Below are positions 1 through 64,000 of a stretch of DNA of 64,000 nucleotides, one piece after another (positions within the stretch are counted from its first letter, which is position 1; every line of letters starts with the position of its first letter). Made by a program: the position numbers and the translations under genes. The notes under the pieces are model-generated. The model did no database searches. It was not told where the DNA came from and saw nothing but the letters and a program-made list of their open reading frames with translations. The DNA comes from Tubulanus polymorphus (Eukaryota > Nemertea > Palaeonemertea > Tubulaniformes > Tubulanidae): positions 13,211,001 to 13,275,000 of the forward strand of contig NC_134025.1 in assembly GCF_964204645.1 (NCBI RefSeq). The letters run 5' to 3'.

Positions 1-3000
1 TGGGCCAATGATGTTTTGGGACGTGTCTTCTATATTCCGTGCCTTCGGCCTCGTTAACAATACATATGCCCTTTTGAATTAGTGCCCCTGGATCCGGGAG
101 TGGATCTACCCCTGCAATTTCACCCAGGGCAATTTATCTCCGAATGATCGTGGCTTATATCTATATTGAATTGTGAAGTTGTAATAGGCTCTCGCTTATT
201 ACATGTTCTTTAATTGCAGTGAGTCTTAAAATCTCGGGTTTCTGTATTTATTCACCAAGGGTTGTTGAATATTGAAATTGCTAGGTTGTCAAACATTTCA
301 TTAAGTGGGTATGGGTCCCTGGACGCCTAGCTTACATATTTACCAGTAACAAATAGATTTCAAAAAATAAACATGCTTCATTGAACGTACAGTCAAGCCT
401 GCATAAGGCATGGATGTTTATGACATATGTAAAATCCTACGTATGAATTTTGCTTCGTTCTCGTTCGGTTATTTTTATTAAGATGAATATAAGTGACCCT
501 GTTTTTCTACGTGTTCTGATAATTTGGACCTTAAAATGAGCAACTTGTCCAAGATCTATCTTATTCATATGACTTACGTGTAAATGTTCATAGGCTTGAT
601 GAAATTGTATAACAGGTTACTAAATTGAAAATACAAAATATGTAAAAATCTCAAATATTCTGATGCGACTTATGCAGGCTTCATTGTATTTGGACCTGGG
701 TTCACTTAAAATGAGGGTTTTCATTCGCTGAATTCTTTTAAGAGGATTCTTGTACAGTTTGTAAGTACATAGCAATTTGCTAGTTGTTGCGATACTATCT
801 CCAGGTTTCTAACAAAACTGCAGTTAAGTTAAGATTACTGGGCTTAATGGTACTGGTAGCAAATAATTTCATGGAACCAGCAAAAATACAGTATTTTGTA
901 ACTTTCCAAAGTGTTATGCGGTTTTCCACCAATTTTATTGACTCGCAACATCACAGTACATGTACATGTATGGTGGCGCATGAAAGTGCTAAATAAGAAA
1001 CCTATTATTGAAAATGTTTTAATTATAAATGCTTTGTCATGTATGCATTTATGCCATATAACAGTCATTTTATAAATAAATTATTTAAAACGCATAACAA
1101 TCATTGTTAATCTTAATGCCTCAATCCATTTTAGGTCAGCCACATGTTATTTGGTTCTTAAACCACACAGAAAATCCCGCTGGCCTTGGGTTCAAATCCT
1201 GCCTTACGAATTCACGTTTGGAAATATATGTCAAATATATGATTGACTCGACTCGTGACTTATATATTATTATAAGAAATGTCTATTTTGGAACAATGGT
1301 GTAGAAAGACTCGGAAGAAAATGCCAGACAGTAATGGTATATGGTGAGAGGACAACGCCAATATTACCGAAGTGAATTACACTTAGAATATCCGTTGATT
1401 TAAAATGATGTCTTGAAGAGCGAGTTTAGGTTTCCTGTACACCACAGGTGTGGCGAAGAAGCCGCCTTACTTGTTGGCAGACCTTATCTTGGTACTGTTT
1501 GGATGGTTACACGTAAAGAAGACTCCCAGTGGCAGATAATCTTTTGCAAATCAGTGCTCTTAGATAATTTTTTCTGATTCTTCACACATTGGAAAAGGAA
1601 AATTAACATACATATTTCTGGTTTTTATAGTTCAGAATATAAAGTAAATGCTACATCACACGTTGGTGTTCTACAAATTCTAGCGCGTTCATCCTTGTCC
1701 AAAAAACTTTCGGCGGTATTCTAACCCGGTTAACAAATCGTAGCACAAATATATTTGGCTTCGGTTCACGTTCGGATGTACGACGCTTGCAAGGGCTTGT
1801 GGTATGGTAATATATATTTTGTTCTCCGCTGCGAAATATTGAGTTTTTAATCGCAACAATTTGGCTGTGGTAATAACTATATTTTTTTTAAAGTCAAAAA
1901 TATCGTCTTTTTTCATTTCTAGTAATTCAAATCGGAAGCTAGGAGAGAAATATCGCCCTTGCCAAGGTCGAGGTGATCGGGAAGCGCAAAAAGCAGTCAG
2001 GTTCGGCGCTTCTTGTAAATTGGCGGCTGATAAATCTATCATCAAACCAATTTTTTTCGAGGTTCAGAGCCATTTCGACCCAAATAATCCTACCGGGGGT
2101 GGGGAATGTTGATGGGCACTATACGTGTTCATAAAGACCAGTCAGGGAAGAATATTGCATTGTTCGCGGGACTTATGGTTGAAGTAAACATTGGTCCCAG
2201 AAATGTTTTGAAGACTACATAGATTATTGGAGGGGCTCATATCCCCCTCAAGCGGCAACTTTGATTATGCATGTTTTTGTGCTTAAGACTGGCGCTTTGG
2301 CAACGTCGCGATTTTGTCTCCGTTGTACACTAGTATTGACTGAAAGAAATCATCATCTCAATGGGTGTTCTTTTTAGATTACGGTGTGTATAAGTAAACA
2401 TACTGTAGGACATGGTAGCACGAGTTAACGACTTAAAAGACTTTAAAGACACTCAAATTGCCCAGGTCGGGCGCAGAATTTCATTAGTATTTAAGAATTT
2501 AATCTTACTTCGGATCACGAAGTGTTGAAGTGACTTGGCTCCCTTTTTATCCAAAAATGATCGTCCACCGGGTATTCAATATAACTGCACATTCCGACAC
2601 CGTCTCTTCAAATCAAATCTCCTCAAAATTCAGGACATCATCTTAAAACTCAAATCTCCTCTTTCTATACATCACATCAAACCGTTAATCAAATCTCTAG
2701 TTTCTTCACGTGAAAACCTGTCATCACAATTCAACTCGTGTCGATTTGCAACTTGATCGCTCGTACAAAACATCTAGGCCTAACTGAAAATATTCAATCT
2801 TTCCCTAGACTTTGCCACCTCCAGTCTCACAAAACAAAAACACAAAATAAGTCATTTCCTTCTATACAGATCATAGAACTCAGAATTCTATGCACAGATA
2901 TAACTTTTGCAACAATCCAACGAGTTAAAAGTGAACCTCACTTTTCGTCGTCGGTTGTCCCCGTACACCTACATTCGTACCGTATAATGGGTCCTGTGTC

Positions 3001-3194
3001 TCCCTCTTCGTTATGTGTAACCCATCTTCCAGCATTTCTTCAAAAGTTATCATAGAATTGTTATGTTGTATGAACTTACACCTTAAACTCGTTTTTTTGT
3101 GAGAGGTCCCTCTCGAGTTTTTAATGGATTGACAAAAAATCGGTGTCGGTACACCATTAAAAATATCGAACAAAATCTACAACAGAGTCAATCC
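1..3194. other. 5' flank with repeat remnants, no gene recognised
   Basis: The first 330 bases match the right half of the tandem-core repeat described at 17763 (a degenerate core unit and the terminal motif ending in CTAG at 330). A B-box-like GGTTCAAATCC near 1188 could belong to an old SINE. The longest open frame (118 codons, - strand, 1689-2045) shows no family motif. Nothing else supportable was seen. Confidence 0.5.
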
Positions 3195-4284
3195 TACGGA
3201 AGCCCCTAGTACGGAAGCCCCTAGGTGACATATGAGATAATTTTTTTCATAATTTCGACTTATTAAGTCGAATTTCGACATAATAAGTCGAATTTCGACT
3301 TAATAAGTCGAATTTCGACATAATAAGTCGAATTTCGACATAATAAGTCGAATTTCGTGTTAATTAAGTCGAATTTCGACTTAATAAGTCGAAATTCGAC
3401 ATAATAAGTCGAATTTCGTGTTAATTAAGTTGAATTTCGACTTAATAAGTCGAAATTCGACATGAAAATAAAACTCGAAATTCGACTTAATTAACACGAA
3501 ATTCGACTTATTATGTCGAAATTCGACTTAATAAGTCGAATTTCGACTTAATAAATCGAATTTCGACTTAATAAGTTGAATTTCGACATAATAAGTCGAA
3601 TTTCGTGTTAATTAAGTCGAATTTCGACTTAATAAGTCGAAATTCGACATAACAAGTCGAATTTCGTGTTAATTAAGTTGAATTTCGACTTAATAAGTCG
3701 AAATTCGACATGAAAATAAAACTCGAAATTCGACTTAATTAACACGAAATTCGACTTATTATGTCGAAATTCGACTTAATAAGTCGAATTTAGACTTAAT
3801 AAATTGAATTTCGACTTAATAAGTTGAATTTCGACATAATAAGTCGAATTTCGTGTTAATTAAGTCGAAATTATTTTCGAAATTCGACTTATTATGTCGA
3901 AATTCGACTTAATAAGTCGAAATTGTGAAAAAAATTTCTCGTATGTCACCTAGGGGCTTCCGTACCCTAGTGACACACAAGATTTAATTTTTTTCACAAT
4001 TTCGAATGTCGAATTTCGACTTATTAACTGCGAAATTCGAATTATCAAGTAAAAAATTCGACGTATTCTGAACGTTCGAATTTCGACTTATAATGCCGAA
4101 ATTCGACCGATTAAGTGGAATTTCGAGTTTTCTTTTCATGTTGAATTTCGACTTATTATGACGAATTCTGTGTAATTTTCATGTAGGCCTAGGCCTAAAC
4201 TTATTATCTCGAAATTCGACATAAAAATAAGTCGAAATTGTGAAAAAATATCTCGTATGTGACCTAGGGGCTTTCGTATGCGTA
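3195..4284. mobile_element. Inverted-repeat element packed with short palindromes
   Basis: Left end TACGGAAGCCCCTAGGTGAC (its first 15 bases are doubled at 3195-3224). Its inverse closes at 3945-3964, and a second shorter unit with the same ends closes near 4278. CAATCC flanks the whole at 3189-3194 and 4285-4290, a candidate target duplication. The interior alternates short palindromic units built on TCGAAATTCGACTTAATAAG. A block of about 248 bases is duplicated in tandem (its ATGAAAATAAAACTCG marker recurs at 3462 and 3710). No coding frame, so non-autonomous; superfamily unknown. Confidence 0.75.
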
Positions 4285-4290
4285 CAATCC

Positions 4291-4410
4291 CTATTTTAAG
4301 ATCAAAATGTAAATCCTAGCTATTATTTAAGTGGCATTACGCAGGGAATCCTATCATTTCCATTTATAGTACTAACTTCCACGTCACTGTTCGCGGTGCA
4401 ACCCGGCAAA
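4291..4410 (+). promoter_or_regulatory. Probable NSF core promoter or 5' UTR
   Basis: The short unique stretch between the palindromic element and the NSF start codon. It contains a weak TATA-like TATTATTTAAG near 4319 and CACGTCAC (E-box/CRE-like) near 4380. No transcription start can be placed from sequence alone, and a non-coding exon further upstream is possible. Confidence 0.3.
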
Positions 4411-53997
<49,587 letters not shown>

Positions 53998-54577
53998 TAC
54001 CGCGTATATAGATAAATAGATGGATAGATAGAACATGTTTTAAATGGTATTCATCAAGCACCGAGAAAATTATCAAATATCAACAGTTGTCATGTAAATG
54101 CTTCCTTAGTATTGCTTGGATCACCACCATCCTGACAGGTTGCTTATAGCTGCCAATTAAGACAATTATTAAAAAGAAAACTTTTGTCTTACTCGGTAGT
54201 GTTTGGATTATGAATATTTCATCGAATTGGCCTGATGCGGAATTCTAAGAAAGAACTCCGAAAGAATTTCTCCATGGCTTGATAATTTGCAGCAGTGAAC
54301 AGTGCCATAATGGTATATCTGGGCCGAGTCATTGCGACGACGAGTGATTACTAGCTACTGTAGATGAGGAGCTTTTGGCAACCAATCATTATCAATGATT
54401 TCCCGAGTACATGTATTTCTTAATTATGCATTTATGTCTCGAAATATGCAATGAGTTAGAAAAATTAACAACATGAATTAATGAGGTAGCATTCCAATCG
54501 ATTAACTGCCTTGTATAATCAGTACCACTCTTTGAGTGAGTTGCTTTGAGGTAATTTAATGCGAATGTACTGTAGTA
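53998..54577 (+). other. NSF 3' UTR and proximal 3' flank
   Basis: Sequence after the NSF stop. ATTAAA occurs near 54169; AATAAA occurs later at 55300 and 56151. None can be chosen as the poly(A) signal from sequence alone. Confidence 0.4.
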
Positions 54578-55197
54578 CAGTAGACTCCTCTCAACTCTAA
54601 TCCTAAAATCCGTTCAACTCGGCAAATGTTGAAAGTTTTTTTCTGTCTCCTATGTTGAATCATACATTTAAATTCACTCTACTCGAAATTGCTCAACTCG
54701 AATATTCGTTCAACTCGAACTATTTTTTACCAAAATTACGTTCAAACTCCTCTCAACTTGAATATCTTAACGACCTCCTGGCAGCAACAACAAGCGTCGG
54801 TTAAAAACATGCACGTGTTCACTGCTTTGATTAGTAAGCTACCGGTAGTATACAATACATCGCTGATGGAGACATTCAGTGATTCGTACGTACACAATCT
54901 CTAGCTTGGTTAGCTATCCTAAATACCTGAAAATTAACGGCCCATTGCCCGTTCACTTATTAAAAAGTTCACTTCGGTAATACGGCAAGCGGCAGTTCAT
55001 GATCTTTCATTTTTTTTCCGCACCAAGTAAAATTACTTATATTTTAGATCTCATTGTCAAACAAGGATCGAATGTTTTATTGAGGTTCAATTCTTCAATG
55101 ATTTTTACCAATTTCGTCAAAACCCCAACTCGAATTCCGCCTAACTCGATGATTTTTTTTCTGGTCCCAATGAATTCGAGTTGAGCGGAGTCTACTG
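54578..55197. mobile_element. pogo/Tigger-like MITE, 620 bases
   Basis: CAGTAGACTCCTCTCAACTC at the left and its inverse GAGTTGAGCGGAGTCTACTG at the right, flanked by TA on both sides. The motif CAACTCGAA is reiterated inside near the left end. TA duplication and CAGTAGACTCC-type ends fit Tc1/mariner-pogo. Non-coding. Confidence 0.75.
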
Positions 55198-58100
55198 TAT
55201 CATGAGAATCTGTTATTGTGAAACATTCTCTGACCTCTAGGGGTTAAAGCCCATACCGGGTAGAAAGGCTGACTGCGAAAAGGCTTTTCTCATATTTCAA
55301 ATAAATGAAACGGGTGGCAAAGGAGGAATACATTGCTTTTGTGATCTATCTATCTTGTTTACTTCATCTAGTCAATTTGGGCTTTAGCCTTCATACGTCT
55401 AATTAAATGGAATCTGAATATTTTGATTTTAAGAGAGAACTGCATCTGTAGCTATGAATCATTCCATTTTACTGTAGACTCTGATACTTCTATTACATTT
55501 CCATTTTTGTAGATTTTCAGAACTTTGCACTTGTGTGCGTATACATTTATCATTATAGTTGATTGTACGTATTCAATTCACCTGAAATTGTAGCCAGTTC
55601 TCATAGCTATCTTGATTTCGTTGTTTATGACAATTCTTCCAACATTCAATAGATCATATTGATTGTGATATTGAAGGAGAGATGAACACAAATATTGTTG
55701 TTGCTTTTTGAATTGAATTTAGTTATCAGGTTTGAATTTGTGTGATGTTGAGACTGAACCTAAAATTTCATCCAAAATAAGAAAATCCCATCAATTTAGA
55801 AAATGTTGGTTCATAACGACAGATTTTCTGGTCCCCCGGAATTCATTGCTAAGTTCCAATGTACTCGTATACAAACGAACCCTTGATTACTGGACCAGTA
55901 GTTTGTAGTCTGTTTCCCTGTGTGATTAATTACTGTTTGCTGAAGGGAACATTATGAGGGTCCCTCTATACTTATAGCCCATATCAACGTAGCGACTAGA
56001 AGAGATTATTTAACTATACATAGAAATAAGTAAGAACTAATATGATTTACTATGTCAGCTGATTCGGTGCATAGAAAGAAATCGAGTATGGCCCTAACAG
56101 CAGATACCAGTAATCGTGTTGGCCTGCAAAAACTTCTTGTACAAGAGAACAATAAATTTGTGTAGGGTCGTACTGAGAATTTTAATCCTATCGTCTGAAT
56201 TGGCTACAATAATTTCCATTAGTTAGTGCTGTTTTCATGATATATCCTCAAAAGTATGTACGTATACACTTATTAGTCTTGTAGATTTTTGTACATTTGA
56301 ATTAATCAATCAAAAAGTAATGATTTAATGATCACCGAGAATTTTCAGTGCCTATAATTGATATGTAGGTATAATATAATTGTTTGAATATCCGATTTAT
56401 TTGTCATGACATAAGTATCCATCTCATGGGCTAGAATAGAGGATTTACAATATCATGTCATCTGAATTTAGGCATGAAAATGTCATCATTCAAGTAATCC
56501 TATTCAAAGACTTGCAGCATGTTAGTAACGATGATGCTTTTGAATGTCTCCTCTTTTCCTGAATGTCTCCTTTGAATATCTCGGTATTAGACCGAACTAA
56601 ACTACACAGTTGAAATATGACTCAAATCATCAAAAAGTGAACTAATTTCGACATTCAAGTGGAATTAAGTCCAATTAACTGACAATCTAATGAACTGAAT
56701 TCACTATTTCATCTGAAACTTGTGTCATGACGGACGTTGCTATCAAAATTGATTGCAAGTCCTACTATGGTTTAACCATGGATTCTAAAAACGTTCGAGT
56801 CCATGGATTAGTTAATAATTGAACAGACATGGTGACTAAAAACGATGCCAAATTCAAAATCAGACTGTGTTTTTCACTTGTTTTTTTTCTCTTGAAGACA
56901 GCTGTTATAGATTCAATAAATGAAAAGATTAGTCAATTTACATTTATAAAATTTTGTCGTTATTTTTTATTTGGAAGACATCTTCAGTCAATTTCAGATA
57001 AAAGATACAGATCTTCGAATTTGTTAATATGTATTGTCTTTTATCCATGAAATGGCTCGAGCGATTAGTTGTTTTATGATTAGTACAGCGGTACTTGCTA
57101 CAGTAAACCTTGCGAAAGTAGGATAATCGCTCACGTCGGATGAAGTCCGGATTTTTCTTTTTCGATGAAATCTATATCGCACAGTCGGAAACTCGCCTAT
57201 CTCATAATTCTTTTCTTGGTACCAAAATAAAAAATCAGAATCACTTTTTCCTCATTGCTATGCTGTTTGATTTCGTTCCGACCGCTGTTCCTGGCCTGAA
57301 ATCGACGATACAAGTCAACGGTCGTTATCTTAGTTGTGGCTAGTGTATTAGAATAGAAATATAAACCTGAAATATTTCAGTGTTTTTGAATCATTAATTT
57401 TCTTGTAGATGTTGATTTGATTTTTCCGTTTAAAGAAATTAATTCTCAAGTCGTAGTTTTCGAGGAAAGGCTGGAAATCCGACTCATTCAAAGGTGGACT
57501 TCTTCTAAGTCGGGAGGATTTTTCCTGTTCCCAAAAGATCCCACTACTTGCGCAAGGTGTAAAACTTGTACTCTTGTACTAAATCGTTGTGGAATATGAA
57601 AAAAGTAAATGCTTGCTGTAGCGTTTAAATGTTGTATGCTTGCAGAAAATGCATTGGGGATTTCGAAGAATCGCGATCCGGCAACTTGATTCAGTCATTT
57701 AGAATCATCCCATCTGATACTGATTCATCCGAATCAATCATCGACGTATTATACTGTTGCATTTTATTCGTTCGCAGATGGTTAACGTTTTGCTTATGGC
57801 ACTGTTTTTGTGTAGCGTTTACAAGTCGATCTACTTTTCTCAGAATTCTTCGTTCAGTGATTCACGGCAACTAGCGCCCTGATTGGTTCCGTGTATTGAA
57901 CATTTTCTCGTAGCCCACGAAGCAAATTACTCGTTTTGTTACTTGCGCGTTTATAACACGTCCACTTTATGACTTACAAATTCAATTACAATATCTGATT
58001 CACGGATATTCCTGGAGTATTTGTAATGCGGCAATATCAATTTCGCCGTCATTGTTCCGATAAATAACACATATTTACTACGACCAATTACGTCTGAGAA

Positions 58101-59322
58101 TCTTATGACATTTTCTGGAGAAGGGTTCACGTAAGCAAGTCATTCCAATAATTGGCGAATCTCCTTTGCAGACATCGTAGGGTCAAAAACCTTTCAACCT
58201 CCCCAAGACTACTGGCCGTCATTCCCATTTCGCTGAGATTGTCATGCAAAAGATCTTAAATAAGATGGAACTATCATTTAGACACCTAGGCAAATACCAT
58301 GATAATTCTAAAACCCAATACAGAATTTTATTTATCAAGAACAAGAATTAGAATACACGACGTTTCGAACTCGCACTAGAGATCATTGCCAGATATCTTT
58401 AAATTCTGTGTGGGTTTTAAACTTATTATCTCTTCTCCATGTCAGAGTGTACGGGCTATTCTACCAAATACCATCAATTGAAAACGATGTAAGAAAAAGA
58501 TAAATTTATTTTCAGTTTTGTTATAAAATAGTAATAGAAACGTCTTTCGGACACCATTGCAATTTTCGATTGCCTTTACTATTGCACAGCGTAAGATAGC
58601 GTGGTTTTGAAATAAGATAAAGTAAGTAAGGTGTAACAACCGTATAAATGCAAAATCAAAGCATACTCGTTTTCTCTGATAATTTGGAAGCATGTGACGC
58701 ATATATCTTGGTGAGATTATCTATTTTTAGTCGGAAATTCGATTTAAAAAATTATATACGTTTACTAACGAGGATTCTCTTAATCGAAAATCGCGCATAA
58801 CTTTGCTAATTATGAAGAATCCGACGATATTTTCCTATTTTTCTAAACCGACAATCGCCACCATGTGAAAAAACCCAATTTCCATGATACTTTTTAAACC
58901 GCAAAGAAAAACATTCAAATTCCTTATAGATCGAATGTTCATTTCATAGTTATATCGCGTCAAAGATATATGATTTTTTAAATTAATTTATGAACGGAAG
59001 TATAGTCTCATAACATGACCCCAGGACTCTTCCGTAGACCTACAAATCTATCAATGAAATATGTATTATATAAACAGTACATGATTTTGCTATTCTACTT
59101 AGATTTGATGATTAAGATTTTCATTTAATGCCCTTCGTTTTGCATTATTAAATGTTGGTATATTTCAGTCTTTGTTTCATTATGGAAAACTATGAAAGGG
59201 ATAACATATAGGCCTATATTTCATAAATCATTGAAAGTAGGAAAATGTCAAATCATAGCTCATTGCTTGAAAAGAATTTGATAGTTTCAGAACTGCGTCC
59301 GGTAGCATATTGTTCAGCTCTT
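55198..59322. other. Region between NSF and Wnt
   Basis: The two genes converge here. A lone CAGTAAACCTTGCGAAAGTAG near 57102 resembles one end of the TIR element in the Wnt intron. A hairpin with a decayed hammerhead-like motif lies at 58310-58419. An ATTAAA on the - strand near 59129 could serve Wnt. Open frames here (such as 57629-57874) match nothing recognised. Confidence 0.4.
58310..58419 (-). repeat. Decayed hammerhead-motif hairpin repeat
   Basis: Arms TAAAACCCAATACAGAATTT and inverse AAATTCTGTGTGGGTTTTA enclose a - strand core CTGGCAATGATCTCTAGTGC then GTTCGAAACGTCGTG. It is related to the insertion at 44181, but two invariant core bases are changed (CTGACGA to CTGGCAA), so cleavage is not expected. 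Confidence 0.5.
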
Positions 59323-63955
<4,633 letters not shown>

Positions 63956-64000
63956 TCTCGTGTTGTCGCAAGTAAAGTCTCAAATATCTGTTCGCTGAAA

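Noticed and set aside
1185-1200. tRNA-like B boxes (also near 7176 on - and 8497 on +)
   Set aside because: No A box at the right distance and no cloverleaf could be drawn; at most old SINE remnants.
1689-2045. 118-codon - strand frame in the 5' flank
   Set aside because: No family motif, no splice or promoter context, composition like random AT-rich DNA.
3240-4230. CRISPR-like array
   Set aside because: Repeats are contiguous palindromes without unique spacers, in an animal genome.

Overview
This is a window of animal nuclear DNA, AT-rich, with large introns and many transposons. It holds two host genes facing each other. The first is a complete gene for N-ethylmaleimide-sensitive factor (NSF) on the + strand: 21 coding exons, start codon at 4411, stop at 53997, 743 residues. 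The second is a complete Wnt gene on the - strand: 5 coding exons, start at 63955, stop at 59323, 374 residues, most like Wnt10. Every exon was read from splice sites, and the phases of all 21 + 5 exons close without a frame error. A marine invertebrate is likely; the repeat types (tandem-core elements, a hammerhead-bearing retrozyme-like insert, CR1-like LINEs with a coding esterase) recall molluscs and other lophotrochozoans, but the sequence does not settle the phylum.

Layout. 1-3190: repeat remnants, no gene recognised. 3195-4284: an inverted-repeat element full of nested short palindromes, ending about 125 bases before the NSF start codon. 4411-17110: NSF exon 1 and a 12.7 kb intron with several small terminal-inverted-repeat elements and a LINE tail. 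17111-29118: exon 2 and a second 12 kb intron holding tandem-core repeat copies, a 3 kb hAT-like composite and a deleted piggyBac element. 29119-41089: exon 3 and a third 12 kb intron dominated by two antisense LINEs, the younger inserted inside the endonuclease domain of the older. 41090-53997: the remaining 18 exons, more closely spaced, with a small hammerhead-motif insertion in intron 7 and an inverted-repeat element in intron 18. 53998-59322: 3' flanks of both genes, with a pogo/Tigger-like MITE. 59323-63955: the Wnt gene, its largest intron carrying a long TA microsatellite. 63956-64000: start of the Wnt 5' flank.

NSF is the cytosolic AAA+ ATPase that disassembles SNARE complexes after membrane fusion; the Wnt is a secreted lipid-modified signal. 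They need not act together, but their convergent order is the one seen in human 17q21, where NSF faces WNT3, so the pair may be an ancient linkage. The most unusual items beyond the genes are the nested LINE pair, the ORF1/ORF2 junction and esterase of the inner LINE, a templated inverted insertion that broke the outer LINE, and the retrozyme-like insert with a 12-base target duplication.
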